Below, in pieces: positions 10,205 through 20,954 of a stretch of 64,000 nt of DNA. The first letter of the stretch is position 1; each line of letters starts with the position of its first letter. The stretch is from Ehrlichia sp028752135. GTDB lineage: Bacteria > Pseudomonadota > Alphaproteobacteria > Rickettsiales > Anaplasmataceae. Position numbers and translations under genes: made by a program. The notes beneath the pieces are model-generated. The model had not been told where the DNA came from. It searched no databases and worked only from the letters and a program-made list of their open reading frames with translations. The DNA lies in the NCBI GenBank assembly GCA_028752135.1, contig CP082782.1:1178001-1242000 (forward strand), given 5' to 3'.

Positions 10205-10730
10205 AGCCAAGAACTCAACAAAATTAATCTAATATTTAATAAGGTAAAATACTGCTAATATATTTTCAAATACGCAAAAGTTATAAACTCATTTAACATA
10301 ATATTATCGCTTTATATCTTAACGCAATAACTTAAATAGGTTTCGACATAAAATAGATAAGTATTCAACTAAATAATATATCTACAAAAGTTTGCAAAGA
10401 TAAACTTTGCATATCTTAAGATATACATTTTATCATGATATATGTTAAGTAATTAAACACTACAAAGACTTAAATTTTAAATATAATTTTTATATATTTA
10501 TTCTGTAATATTTTATAAAATCTTAATAAACTTAAATCGAAACAATACAGTAAGAATCATATATTAATTTTTGATAAATCCTAATCAAGGTTACAATACA
10601 ATACTATTCCATAAATCAAGAGCATTCATACGAATAACCCAAAAAAATGTTATTTATTGACTATAATTAATGATTATATTACCCTAAAACTGTACAGTAT
10701 AGTTACTTATGATCTAGGACTGCAATAATT
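10205..10730. other. intergenic
   Basis: About 525 AT-rich bases between the MrpD-like gene and the cytochrome gene. I see nothing coding and no strong secondary structure. Confidence 0.5.
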
Positions 10731-11252
10731 ATGGACGGATTCCACTTAAATAAAATATTCACAGCTATTCTATTTGCATCATTTCTAGTACTATTTATTA
10801 GTAATGTGGTAGATTTACTATATGATCCAAATCCACATGCTGAACAAGTAAAAGGTTATCAAATAAACGTAGAAGAACAAACTTCCACAGAAGTTCAAGG
10901 TGCAGCAGAGCAACAAATTGACATCGAAGCTCTCATAGCACAAGCAAATGTAACGAAAGGCAAAGAAATAACAAAAAAGTGTATATCTTGTCATACATTT
11001 GAAAAAGGTGGAGCAAACAAAGTAGGTCCCAATTTATGGCATATAGTAGGGAATAAAAAAGCACATTTAGGTAACGCTTTTAATTATTCACAGGCAATGT
11101 TAAATAAGGGTGGAACATGGGAACATCAAGACTTATTCCATTTTTTATCAAAACCTCAAGCTTATATTAAAGGTACACGTATGGCATTTGCTGGCATTTC
11201 AAAGCCTCAAGATATTGCAGATTTAATCGCATACATGAAATCCCTAGAATAA
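10731..11252 (+). CDS. cycM: membrane-anchored cytochrome c (CycM/c552 type)
   Basis: Electron carrier tethered to the periplasmic face of the inner membrane, expected to pass electrons from the bc1 complex to cytochrome oxidase. The 173 residues show an uncleaved N-terminal membrane anchor (about 8-30), a Pro/Glu/Gln-rich linker (31-75), and a class I cytochrome c domain with haem site C84-I-S-C87-H88 and axial Met151 in GTRMAF. This is the layout of alphaproteobacterial CycM. The haem would be attached by the Ccm system, three genes of which (ccmA, ccmC, ccmG) lie elsewhere in the window. A hydrolase gene follows after 21 bases and is probably co-transcribed. Confidence 0.92.
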   Translation: MDGFHLNKIFTAILFASFLVLFISNVVDLLYDPNPHAEQVKGYQINVEEQTSTEVQGAAEQQIDIEALIAQANVTKGKEITKKCISCHTFEKGGANKVGPNLWHIVGNKKAHLGNAFNYSQAMLNKGGTWEHQDLFHFLSKPQAYIKGTRMAFAGISKPQDIADLIAYMKSLE

Positions 11253-11273
11253 GAACTTTAGTACGAGGCTTGT

Positions 11274-12065
11274 ATGACTAACCATAGCAAATTAAGAATA
11301 TCTCACAAAACAAAAGAGTTACATATAGCATATAAGCAATTAACAGGAACTAAAGAGGCATCTTTAATATTTTTTGGCGGATTTCATTCTAGTATGAATG
11401 GTACTAAAGCAACAGCTTTATATAATTACTGTGAATCCAATAATCTGAATTTGATTTTATTTGATTATTTAGGACATGGTGAGTCAGATGGTATATTTAC
11501 AGACTACAACATTAGTGATTGGTATCAAAATTGCATAGACACAATGAATCAATTAACGCCTCCTAATAAACCATTAATTATTATAGGATCAAGCATGGGA
11601 GCTTGGCTTATGTTACTAGTAGCATTATCATATCCACATAAAATATCCCATCTAATCAGTTTGGCTGGAGCACCTGATTTTACCGAATCTTTAATTTTTG
11701 AAAAATTAACCATAATACAAAAAGATGAGTTATATAAGTACAATCAACTTACTATATCTTTTAATATCAACAACGACTATTCTTATATCATAACCAAAAA
11801 TTTAATAGAAGATGGACGAAAACATTTACTACTAAATCAAAAATTCATTAATATTGAATCTCCAATTACACTTATTCACGGAATGAATGACAATATAGTG
11901 CCATACAACACTTCAATTACCTTAGCAGAAAAAGTAAAATCACAAAACGTAATATTACACTTAATAAAATCATCTGATCATAGCTTATCAGATGATGTTT
12001 CTTTAAGTACATTGTTTCAATCTGTTGAAGAAGCAATAGGACAAACTACTACTGATGTAAAATAA
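11274..12065 (+). CDS. alpha/beta hydrolase
   Basis: Serine hydrolase of 263 residues in the family of short acyl hydrolases and esterases. Visible are LIFFGGFHSSMNGTKA (oxyanion strand, about 31-46), FDYLGHGESDG (about 62-72), nucleophile elbow GSSMGAW (Ser about 106), acidic residue in HGMNDNIVP (Asp about 205) and catalytic His in SSDHSLS (about 236). There is no signal peptide. The gene starts at an ATG with gagg at good spacing, 21 bases after the cytochrome c gene, so the two probably share a transcript. The natural substrate is unknown. Confidence 0.85.
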   Translation: MTNHSKLRISHKTKELHIAYKQLTGTKEASLIFFGGFHSSMNGTKATALYNYCESNNLNLILFDYLGHGESDGIFTDYNISDWYQNCIDTMNQLTPPNKPLIIIGSSMGAWLMLLVALSYPHKISHLISLAGAPDFTESLIFEKLTIIQKDELYKYNQLTISFNINNDYSYIITKNLIEDGRKHLLLNQKFINIESPITLIHGMNDNIVPYNTSITLAEKVKSQNVILHLIKSSDHSLSDDVSLSTLFQSVEEAIGQTTTDVK

Positions 12066-12885
12066 TAACTTTATATAATAATCTCAATTAATATAATAGG
12101 AACATTAGTACAGAAAAATTTACAATTTACAATAAAATATCAGTAAACAAAACCCGCATATATACAAGTTTAAACTTATCAAAACAGCGTTACACAATAA
12201 CGCCAAAGATGTATTGCTTTACAACTATGATTGATCATTATAAAAATTTTCATCCCCAGATGCTAAAAAAGTATACTTAAATATGTGATCAGAAAGGTTT
12301 GTAGATATTTATTTATTGTGTTGGTTACAATAATTTCTAGTAGTAGTATATATAGTACTGATATTAAGTAAGTTCAGAATTATTAGGTAATTCCAATGCA
12401 GCAACAATATAGATTTATAACCATTTAGAAAGAATTAATATATATAGTAACCTAAAAATTTTCTTCAATTAGTACTACTATAAATATACAATGGAATATA
12501 AACATATTAATAATTTTTTTATTAATACACATATAAGTATAGAAAAGAGGTTGTATAATAATAAAAAAGCCAGTGTAAGAAACCTAATAATTACACCATA
12601 GCATCATAAATGTGTACTGCAATCATAACAAAATCTGTTATACGTATCCAAACCACTAAAAAATTACTATAATAAACTATACATATAACATATAAAATTA
12701 TGCTTTATTGATTTTCTATAATAATATCACTGCATATCTGTAACATAAGCATCAACAAAATACTAAAACTACAAAAAGAAAGAAAATACCTTCCTTTACC
12801 AATTCATTAATAAAACTACTTATGAAAAAAACAATTAACTAAGTATAAATACAAAAGAAATCAATAAAACTGTATACAAAACCAG
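12066..12885. other. intergenic
   Basis: About 820 bases between the convergent hydrolase (plus) and tRNA-Val (minus). A 6-bp inverted repeat with a 5-base loop (gcgtta/taacgc, 12187-12203) lies about 120 bases past the hydrolase stop, without a T run. A 17-codon open stretch at 12227-12280 looks faintly protein-like but cannot be assigned. Nothing else was recognised. Confidence 0.45.
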
Positions 12886-12958
12886 TGGGCGATAACAGAC
12901 TCGAACTGCTGACCCCCTCGGTGTAAACGAGGTGCTCTACCAACTGAGCTAATCGCCC
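12886..12958 (-). tRNA. tRNA-Val (anticodon UAC)
   Basis: The reverse strand folds as a complete cloverleaf. The acceptor stem pairs GGGCGAT with ATCGCCC, the D arm is GCTCAGTTGGTAGAGC, the anticodon stem CCTCG/CGAGG holds loop TTTACAC with anticodon TAC, and the T arm contains GTTCGAGTC. The discriminator base is A; CCA is not encoded and must be added by nucleotidyltransferase, as is common in this group. folD lies 47 bases upstream on the same strand, so read-through co-transcription is possible. Confidence 0.96.
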
Positions 12959-13005
12959 TTTATTGTTTATTTATAAACTATAAATATATTCACTGCAATA
13001 AAGAA

Positions 13006-13911
13006 TTATAGATCCAGATACTTTTCAACAAAATTTTCAATACCACACTGATTACATGCAGCAATAACAGTATTAACCATTAAAAACGCTATAGTCATAG
13101 GTCCTACACCACCAGGAACTGGAGTAATAGCAGATGCAATATTCTTAGCTCCAAAGAAATCCACATCACCTACAAATTTTTTTACTCCATTTTCTTTTAT
13201 AGAATTAATACCAACATCTATAACAATTGCCCCCTGTTTAATCCAAGAAGACTTAACAAAATGCGGTATACCAACAGCAGCAACAAGAATATCAGCCCTA
13301 GCACAATAATCCGATAAATTACAGGTAGCAGAATGTACAGTAGTAACTGTACAGTTTTCACCCAATAATAAACAAGCCATAGGTTTTCCAACTATATTGG
13401 ACCTTCCTATTACAACAGCATCACTCCCAGACAAATTACTAGTTACAGTCTTAATCAAATAAAGACACCCACGAGGAGTACAAGGTATTAAACAACCTTT
13501 TTTTTGTCCAGTAAAGAGTCTACCTACATTTTCATTATGGAATCCATCAACATCTTTTTCTGGATCAATAGCATTAATTATTAGATTCTTATCAATATGC
13601 TTTGGAACAGGAAGCTGCACTAAAATACCATGTACATTTTTATCATTATTTAGCTTATGTATTAAATCAATCAAACTACTTTCAGATGTTGTACTAGATA
13701 ACAACATAGTTTCAGATCTTAACCCTAGCATCTCTGCTTTTCTTTGTTTGTTACGTACGTATAAATGACTTGCAGGATCATCTCCAACAAGTACTACTAT
13801 CAAGCATGGAGTTAAGTCATGTTGACTCTTTAAATCACTAATACATGTAGCAAGCGTACTTGTTATACTCTCACCAACTGCTTTACCATTTATAATATTG
13901 CTTTCTTCCAT
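13006..13911 (-). CDS. folD: bifunctional methylenetetrahydrofolate dehydrogenase/cyclohydrolase
   Basis: Converts 5,10-methylene-THF to 10-formyl-THF in two NADP-linked steps, supplying formyl groups for purines and initiator tRNA. The 301 residues match FolD length. The catalytic Lys55 sits in YVRNKQRKAEMLG, the active-site segment VQLPVPKHI and ECD-like DPEKDVDGFH follow, the cofactor loop is GRSNIVGKP, and the ending PVPGGVGPMTIAFLM is the family signature. It works together with glyA and thyX, also in this window. The tRNA-Val gene follows 47 bases downstream on the same strand. Confidence 0.97.
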   Translation of the reverse strand: MEESNIINGKAVGESITSTLATCISDLKSQHDLTPCLIVVLVGDDPASHLYVRNKQRKAEMLGLRSETMLLSSTTSESSLIDLIHKLNNDKNVHGILVQLPVPKHIDKNLIINAIDPEKDVDGFHNENVGRLFTGQKKGCLIPCTPRGCLYLIKTVTSNLSGSDAVVIGRSNIVGKPMACLLLGENCTVTTVHSATCNLSDYCARADILVAAVGIPHFVKSSWIKQGAIVIDVGINSIKENGVKKFVGDVDFFGAKNIASAITPVPGGVGPMTIAFLMVNTVIAACNQCGIENFVEKYLDL

Positions 13912-14491
13912 TGGGACCCAAACATTGTTATTGTTTGACTTACAGATTAGTGTATTTTATAAAAAACTTCAATAAACATTGATAATAAAATTTTTTACTT
14001 ACAAAAGCACTAAGTCTTACATGTTTTTGATAATCTACCCCAGTCATAAAAAAATTGCATTTCTCTTTACATACTTTTATACAAAATATATGTATAACCT
14101 CATATAACCATTTCCATATAGAATAATATCAGCCAATAAAGATAAGAGTTACAATACCTATAATACTAAGAGAACAATTTCATTAGATATCTACTTTGAC
14201 CATTTGCTGCATCCTATAGATACATAAAAACATTACCTAACACTTTCCTGATTTTTCATAAATTAAGGATATTTTACCAGTATTAAATATACTATAATCA
14301 TAATCAGATTACTCATATATTAAATTTATACAAATATACATAATTACTAAAAAATCCCATCTCGTAGATAAATCACTATAGGTAGATTAACAATGTAACA
14401 ACTTAACAGATATTAGAAATATGAAAGCTAGCAATCTAGTAAACAGACAACTACCTATTATTTATCATACATCCAACCTAATAATATGTTC
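13912..14491. other. intergenic
   Basis: 580 AT-rich bases between folD and gmk. No ORF or RNA gene was recognised. Confidence 0.5.
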
Positions 14492-15121
14492 TCATTCTAT
14501 ATAGCTATTAACAAATTGTTCCAGAGATATTTTTCGCTTTGTTTTTAACTTTTCAGAAGTAAAAATACATTTAATCTGATGTACACTTTCTTCAATATCA
14601 CGATTAACAATTATATAATCATAATTATAACAATGACTAATTTCAAAAGCAGCTTCTCCTAATCTTTTATTTACTATATCACTTTCTCCACTACGATTAT
14701 ATAATCTTCTTTTCAACTCTTCCATAGATGGAGGCAATATAAAGATACTTACAACATGCTCTTTCATAATATCAATTAACTTAAAAGCACCTTGCCAATC
14801 AATACTAAACAATACACTAATACCATTAGTTATGTTATCTATAACAAACTGACGAGGTATACCATAATAATTATCAAAAACTTTAGCGTATTCTAACATT
14901 TGACCTGTATTACATAGATGGATAAATTCAGTTTCATTTACAAAAAAATAATCTTTCCCATCAACTTCTTCATTCCTAGGTGCACGAGTAGTAACAGAAA
15001 TTGACCTAACAAGATCATTTCTCAATTCATCAATTAATAAATTAGATATTGTAGTTTTACCACCTCCAGAAGGAGAAGATATCACTAACATTATGCCTCT
15101 GTTTTTTAATTTACTATCCAC
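14492..15121 (-). CDS. gmk: guanylate kinase
   Basis: Phosphorylates GMP to GDP with ATP. The 209 residues contain the P-loop SSPSGGGKTT (K22), the GMP-binding lid region with SVTTRAPRNEEVDGKDYFFV (about 42-61), DWQGAFKL (about 101-108), and the arginine-bearing lid LKRRLYNRS. Length and order match bacterial Gmk. It is flanked by gaps of 580 and about 1040 bases and seems monocistronic. Confidence 0.96.
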   Translation of the reverse strand: MDSKLKNRGIMLVISSPSGGGKTTISNLLIDELRNDLVRSISVTTRAPRNEEVDGKDYFFVNETEFIHLCNTGQMLEYAKVFDNYYGIPRQFVIDNITNGISVLFSIDWQGAFKLIDIMKEHVVSIFILPPSMEELKRRLYNRSGESDIVNKRLGEAAFEISHCYNYDYIIVNRDIEESVHQIKCIFTSEKLKTKRKISLEQFVNSYIE

Positions 15122-16159
15122 TTTACACTTCCTAATAAATATACACTATAACAACTAAGGTGTTGATCATCAACTCTAATTTAATATCAAATTTTATTAT
15201 TTCAACATTAAGTAATGTAATCTTTTATACATTATGCAATAATAATTTCATAAAAAGAAAATAACCATATACATTACATCCTAAACACAATTCCTTTGCT
15301 AATTTAACAGGAAGTATTAACTTAACAATAATGACTAGACTTAAAATTAATTTTCATATATAAAAAAAGGGATTTATATATGAAGTTAAGTATATACAAT
15401 CACAAATTGCATTAGAAAAATTAGGTTACAAATCTAAATTGACACAAATTACAAAAATATAACAGATTAACTCTTCATATAATACAAGAGATATCTACCG
15501 TTATAACTATATCAATACAAACATAACACTTTCAACAAATACTTTAGAAGAATACAACACTAGAAAAATTAAAAAATAGTCCAAATATCTTAATACAAGA
15601 ATTTTTTATAACAAATAGTCTATATCAAACAGCACAGACGTACATTATTTTATGATTTTTGACACTTTCTCAAACAACTTACAAGTATATTTAATCATTA
15701 GTAAAACTTCTTGGTAGAAACACTTCTTTTACATTTAATCATATATAAAGAAACATAGGAAAAACCTACTTAACATTTGATAACTATACATAGATAAATC
15801 TTCACAGCAATAGTTTCAAAAATATAAGTACGTTATTTTAATTACTTAAACAATCTTTGTTACTAACAATTAAAAAGAATCTCAATTCACTAAAAATCAG
15901 ATATTAACAATATCTCCTGTACTACTTTTATTTTAGCATACAATTGCTGAAATTCTCACATTACATCAATAAGAATTGGCATTACAGTAAATAAAATACT
16001 CTTTACACTATAGAGCTATTGTTACAAATTAATCACAGATTTTATATGTAAGAGTTAATATAGAACAACATATTTTTAAGCAAATTACACACAATTATAT
16101 GGATTGCCTCATACCATAATCTATGATACTTTAATTAATCATATATTACTTTACAAGTT
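15122..16159. other. long intergenic region between divergent gmk and ccmC
   Basis: About 1 kb holding the promoters of two divergent genes. It is very AT-rich. I searched for tRNAs, hairpins and gene remnants and saw nothing convincing. Confidence 0.45.
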
Positions 16160-16864
16160 ATGAGTAAATTCATTCATTACACTAAACTGATTTTACCGTA
16201 CATAACATTTTTATTTGTCATGTTTTTAGTATGCAGTTTATATATGATATTTATTTCATCTCCAGCAGATTATAAACAAGGAGAATTTGTTAGAATTATG
16301 TATTTACATGTACCATCTGCATGGATATCACTTGGCTCATATACATTAATAGCAATTCTTAGCTTTATAGTACTAATCTGGAAAAATACAACTGCAGCAA
16401 TTATATCACATGCTATTGCTCCACTAGGATTGGTCTTTACATCTATATGCTTAATCACTGGCAGTATATGGGGTAAATGTACTTGGGGAACATGGTGGGC
16501 ATGGGACGCACGTTTAACATCAATGCTAATACTATTTTTTCTTTACTTAGGATATCTATCTTTATGGAACTTTTTCAATAATGAAGCTAGATCAATGAAA
16601 GCTGCTGCAATATTTGCAATATTCAGCGTCATTAATATTCCAATAATAAAATTCTCTGTTAACATATGGACAACACTACATCAACCTGCAAGTATATTAC
16701 GTAAAAATGGTATTGCTATTGACATTTCAATGCTTACACCTCTTTTTACAATGTTCATTACACTCAGTCTATTATACTGTATACTACTAATATTAAGATC
16801 ACATACACTAATTAATTTGCGGAAAATTAATTCTAGGCTTATTTTATTAAATAATATTCTTTGA
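16160..16864 (+). CDS. ccmC: haem exporter subunit CcmC (cytochrome c biogenesis)
   Basis: Inner-membrane protein that presents haem to CcmE during cytochrome c maturation. The 234 residues show six membrane segments and the Trp-rich haem-handling signature GTWWAWDARLTS (about 111-122), with conserved His residues in YLHVPSAW (about 50) and TTLHQPAS (about 175) on the periplasmic side. Its last codon overlaps the open frame of ruvA, so the two genes are transcribed together. ccmA and ccmG are elsewhere in the window, so this pathway is dispersed rather than in one operon. Confidence 0.95.
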   Translation: MSKFIHYTKLILPYITFLFVMFLVCSLYMIFISSPADYKQGEFVRIMYLHVPSAWISLGSYTLIAILSFIVLIWKNTTAAIISHAIAPLGLVFTSICLITGSIWGKCTWGTWWAWDARLTSMLILFFLYLGYLSLWNFFNNEARSMKAAAIFAIFSVINIPIIKFSVNIWTTLHQPASILRKNGIAIDISMLTPLFTMFITLSLLYCILLILRSHTLINLRKINSRLILLNNIL

Positions 16865-16872
16865 GGAAAGTA

Positions 16873-17445
16873 TTGATAGGTGCTCTTACAGGTATTATTG
16901 AAGAAATATATAGCAACTACATTATATTAAATGTAAGAAATGTTGGTTATATAGTTTTTGTTTCATATAAAGTTTTGCAAATTTGCAAGATTGGAAACAA
17001 CATAAAACTCTATATAGAAACTTACGTAAACAGAGATAATCTTACTCAACTATATGGATTTCTAGATAAACAAGAACAAAGTTACATGAAGATGTTAGTA
17101 ACAATAAATGGCATTAACTATAAGACAGCAATGTCAATATTAAGTAAATTATCACCTGAACAAATTTTTTCTGCAGTGGTAAGTAATAACAAAGCTGCAT
17201 TCAAAGGCAATGGAATAGGAGAAAAACTCGCAGGACGCATTATTACCGAACTACAGTATAAAATTAGTAAGATGCCAATAGACGAAACTTTCTTAATAAA
17301 AGAAGATGATTCGTTAGCTGCACTAATAAGCCTAGGATATGAAAGATTAAAAGCTTTTAATGTAATACAAGATATCAAATCTAACTTCCCTGATGCCAAT
17401 ACACAAGAAATTATACGAAAAGCACTACAAAAACTCTCTCAATAA
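16873..17445 (+). CDS. ruvA: Holliday junction DNA helicase subunit RuvA
   Basis: Binds four-way junctions as a tetramer and loads RuvB. From TTG at 16873 the protein has 190 residues and begins MIGALTGIIEEI, matching the family N-terminus (MIGxLxGxI). A strong ribosome site gagg (16863-16866) stands six bases before this TTG, so I prefer it to the TTG at 16861 that would overlap the ccmC stop. The OB-fold (about 1-65), two helix-hairpin-helix motifs (about 70-130; ITINGINYKTAMSILS) and the C-terminal RuvB-binding domain (about 145-190; ALISLGYERLKAFNVI) are visible. ruvB follows after a gap of about 370 bases. Confidence 0.94.
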   Translation: MIGALTGIIEEIYSNYIILNVRNVGYIVFVSYKVLQICKIGNNIKLYIETYVNRDNLTQLYGFLDKQEQSYMKMLVTINGINYKTAMSILSKLSPEQIFSAVVSNNKAAFKGNGIGEKLAGRIITELQYKISKMPIDETFLIKEDDSLAALISLGYERLKAFNVIQDIKSNFPDANTQEIIRKALQKLSQ

Positions 17446-17813
17446 CCACATATAAAACAACTTTAATACATCAATGGTATAAAAATCAAAATCTGAATTT
17501 ATACTCTTAATACAACAGTACATAGAAACTCTCTTTATACTAAGAATGATTTTAGCTAATCTACAAGTTTATAGGTAACTAAAAAAACTCTTAGAGTAAT
17601 TCTAAATTTTATTATAAGATCAATTGATAACTACCTGCATAAAATATATTTTTACTCTATACAATGCTGTATAAGAGATCATATATAGAATACAATGATA
17701 TTTTTTTGGAAATATGCAAAGTATCAATTCAATATACATTTATAATAGTATATTATCTTTTATATTTTCAGAATATTAAGAAAGTTACATATAAAACCAC
17801 AATAGAGCATTTT
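17446..17813. other. intergenic, including untranslated ruvB leader
   Basis: Gap between ruvA and the chosen ruvB start. An in-frame 50-codon extension of ruvB to 17664 exists, but its hydrophobic, Tyr/Ile-rich composition does not fit RuvB. The region probably holds a separate ruvB promoter. Confidence 0.5.
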
Positions 17814-18818
17814 ATGAAAAACATATTACAAAGTACTGAATGTTTAGAAGATCAACAAAATATTTCAATGAGGCCTAATTTTTTAGATGACTTTATAGGA
17901 CAAAGTAGCGTAGTTGATAATCTGAAGATCTTTATAAACGCAGCTTATACACGTCAAGAACCAATGGATCACGTGTTACTATATGGTCCTCCAGGCCTTG
18001 GAAAAACAACACTAGCACATATAATAGCTAAAGAACTAAAAGTAAATTTCCGATCAACAGCAGGACCATTAATAAGCAAAGCAGGAGATTTAGCTGCAAT
18101 ACTTACTAACCTCCAAGCTAAAGATATATTATTTATAGATGAAATACACCGTTTAAATCGCAATATAGAAGAAATATTATACTCTGCAATGGAAGATTTT
18201 TGCTTAGACATAGTAGTTGGCGAAGGGTGTGGTGCAAGAACTTTAAGAGTAGATTTACCACCATTTACATTAATTGGAGCCACAACACGGATTGGTTTAT
18301 TATCAAATCCACTTAGAGATCGCTTTGGCATACCAATACATTTAGAATTTTACTCAACTGAAGAACTGACAAAAGTAATACAACGTGCTGCAAAAGTTAT
18401 TAAAACCAATATTTCAGACAACGGAGCACAAGAAATATCTTTTAGATCCCGTGGTACACCTAGAATTGCATTAAGATTATTAAGAAGAATACGAGATTTC
18501 ATAGAAGTAACAGAACAAGAAATCATAACAGATATATTTGCTGATCAAGTATTATTACGCTTAGGTATAGACAAATTAGGATTAGATAGGCAAGATATTC
18601 AATACCTTAAATTTATATATGATTCCAACAATCCAACTGGAATAGACACTATATCTTCTGCACTATCAGAAGATACAGGAAATATAGAAGAAACTATAGA
18701 ACCATACCTTATCAAAATAAATTTTATACAGCGCACACCACGTGGCAGAATCATTACCCAAAAAGCAATATCTTATCTTACTGAACAATCACACATAGGA
18801 ATAGTGAATCAAGAATGA
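17814..18818 (+). CDS. ruvB: Holliday junction DNA helicase ATPase RuvB
   Basis: AAA+ motor that drives branch migration with RuvA. From the ATG at 17814 it has 334 residues, the usual length. Visible are the family opening RPNFLDDFIGQ, Walker A GPPGLGKTT (about 58-66), Walker B LFIDEIHRL (about 106-114), sensor 1 GATTRIG (about 154-160), the arginine finger region NPLRDRFG, and the C-terminal winged helix with FIQRTPRGR. I rejected the longer frame starting at 17664 because it adds 50 hydrophobic residues absent from the family. No ruvC lies nearby. Confidence 0.96.
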   Translation: MKNILQSTECLEDQQNISMRPNFLDDFIGQSSVVDNLKIFINAAYTRQEPMDHVLLYGPPGLGKTTLAHIIAKELKVNFRSTAGPLISKAGDLAAILTNLQAKDILFIDEIHRLNRNIEEILYSAMEDFCLDIVVGEGCGARTLRVDLPPFTLIGATTRIGLLSNPLRDRFGIPIHLEFYSTEELTKVIQRAAKVIKTNISDNGAQEISFRSRGTPRIALRLLRRIRDFIEVTEQEIITDIFADQVLLRLGIDKLGLDRQDIQYLKFIYDSNNPTGIDTISSALSEDTGNIEETIEPYLIKINFIQRTPRGRIITQKAISYLTEQSHIGIVNQE

Positions 18819-19311
18819 CATTTTAAGTTAAAGCCATCAAACAACAATTACTCTAACTAAAATCTAAAAAGTATTATGATACATAATCTTTTTACTGTAT
18901 CAAATAAAGTTACATACATTAAAAAGTCAAATAAAAAATACTAAAGCACCCTATTATAGAATATTTTAATAGTTATAAATAAACAAATCAAAAATTTCAT
19001 TTTACTGACACAAAGTCTCCACCCAGCCACACCTCATACATTAAGTATGACTACAATTTAACCTTCATTAATTCATACCATTAGTTATAATTAGCCCAAT
19101 AGAAACTCACTATTTTCAAAATTAATAAAACTAAAACACAACAATATGGAACCAATTTTTATTAATTAAAAAACTACGTACTACATTTAATCATCATTAG
19201 AAATCTATGTTAAATATTGAATGTTCTTTAAAAGAACCGCAATTTGGAAGCTTATTATACTCTATAAAATAACAAAATATTTAAACTCTTATTATGATTT
19301 ATCAAATTAAA
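18819..19311. other. intergenic, convergent ruvB/MFS
   Basis: About 490 bases between convergent genes. No clear bidirectional terminator or ORF was found. Confidence 0.5.
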
Positions 19312-20472
19312 TTATGCTTTAATAGATTCTAACTTATCACTTTTATCTGTTATTCTCAAAATAATATATATAATTATACAAATTATAGAACAAATTATCG
19401 GAAAAAGTATCACTGGAATTAAAGTACCATTATAAAAACATCCTAAAATATAAATACCTAATGCACCAAAAATTGTCTGTAAGAACAAAATAAATGCAGA
19501 ACCTATACCCGGCTCTTTAATTTCAGAAAAAGCAGAAGTCATATTATTTCCAAGAATAAAAGCAATACCCATACCAGAAGGAAGCCACATAATTTCTGCA
19601 AGTAACGGCGTAATTTCAACTACATAATAAAGTGCAAGAACACTAGCATCAGATAAAGTAGTTAAAATTAATCCTATAATTAGCATATTACTTATACCAA
19701 TTTTCTCAACAAATCTCTGATTAATAATAGCACCTACAACATACGCACCTACATTAATGGCTACAAAATAACCATAATAACCAATAGGTACACCCATATC
19801 TTTTACAAAAATAAATGGAAGATTACCTATACATGACCATATCCACATAATAGTAAAACTTTGAATTAAAGCAAAACCACAAAACCTAGCATTTAAAACA
19901 AGATCCTTATATTTTTTGACAACAGACAAAAAAGATATATTACCAGTGACATTTTTAACAACCAGAGTTTCTTTCAAAAACACAATCAAACATACTAAAA
20001 CTACTACAGCTATTATAGCTATTACAACAAACAACATACTCCAATGATATCCTTGTGCTATAATAGTACTACCTAAAATTGGTGCTAGTACAGGAGCAAA
20101 AGCTACTGCCATATTTACTATAGAAATATTTTTAGCACACTCATTTCCAGAATACATATCTTTAATAATAGCATATCCAACAACCCCAGATACTCCTGCA
20201 CCAAATCCTTGAATAAAACGCATGACAATTAACATAACAATATTATTAACAAAACAACACGCTATACTCGCTATCATAAATATTCCCACACCTAATAACA
20301 TAATAGGCCTACGTCCATAATAATCAGATAATGGACCATATAATAATCCAGAAATAGATAGTCCAATTAAATTCAAGCTAATTGTTAACTGTGCAACAGT
20401 ATGGTCTACTCCAAAAAACTCACTAATTTTTGGTAATCCAGGTAAATATATATCTGAAGACACATCACACAT
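19312..20472 (-). CDS. Bcr/CflA-type MFS drug exporter, 5' end frame-disrupted
   Basis: Inner-membrane proton antiporter of the DHA1 family. Signatures include DIYLPGLPKI (the Bcr loop after helix 1), GPLSDYYGRRPIML (MFS motif A) and RFIQGFGAGVSGVVGYAIIKD (motif B/C region). From the first in-frame ATG (20472) the protein has 386 residues but lacks helix 1. Upstream codons read NVLILIIAVII, a good first helix, without any in-frame start. An ATG at 20522 lies in another frame, and adding one A to the eight-base run at 20504-20511 joins it to give MKILKKNVLILIIAVIIMC and 403 residues in total, the usual family length. So the gene is probably 19312-20522 with a homopolymer frameshift. Confidence 0.85.
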   Translation of the reverse strand: MCDVSSDIYLPGLPKISEFFGVDHTVAQLTISLNLIGLSISGLLYGPLSDYYGRRPIMLLGVGIFMIASIACCFVNNIVMLIVMRFIQGFGAGVSGVVGYAIIKDMYSGNECAKNISIVNMAVAFAPVLAPILGSTIIAQGYHWSMLFVVIAIIAVVVLVCLIVFLKETLVVKNVTGNISFLSVVKKYKDLVLNARFCGFALIQSFTIMWIWSCIGNLPFIFVKDMGVPIGYYGYFVAINVGAYVVGAIINQRFVEKIGISNMLIIGLILTTLSDASVLALYYVVEITPLLAEIMWLPSGMGIAFILGNNMTSAFSEIKEPGIGSAFILFLQTIFGALGIYILGCFYNGTLIPVILFPIICSIICIIIYIILRITDKSDKLESIKA

Positions 20473-20522
20473 TATAATTACAGCAATAATAAGAATTAAA
20501 ACATTTTTTTTAAAATTTTCAT

Positions 20523-20954
20523 AAACTAAAATTCAATCCCTAACTGATAAATGTATTTCCAATATAACATTCCATTTAAAACTATAATAGCTAAATATCA
20601 AATTTTTAAAGCTGATATTTTAACCTTAATTACAATCTTTAAAATTTACAAATCCAAAAAATATTTTTTAATATACAACAATGCACTATTAGGAACATAC
20701 CAAATTAGATAAATCAATCATAACATGAGACATTTACTTATCACGAATACAAGTGTATTATACATAATAAAATTAACATGCTTGATTAATTATAAAAAAG
20801 CGTACAGATCAATAAGTTAACAATATATTATTTAAGTTAAAATAAGATTTAAATACAAGTAACACAAATCTAATAACCCATTATATTAATCATTAATATC
20901 ATTGTATACAAACTTTAAACCTTTGCCAATAGATCTTTTATATTCAAAAAAGCT
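20523..20954. other. intergenic
   Basis: About 430 AT-rich bases between thyX (upstream on the minus strand) and the MFS gene. No gene or strong hairpin was recognised. Confidence 0.5.

Noticed and set aside
12227..12280. Short open stretch (MIDHYKNFHPQMLKKYT) as a gene
   Set aside because: Seventeen codons without a ribosome site or context; possibly a remnant but not supportable.
17664..17813. N-terminal extension of RuvB by 50 residues
   Set aside because: The extra residues are hydrophobic and unlike RuvB; the ATG at 17814 gives the usual 334-residue protein.
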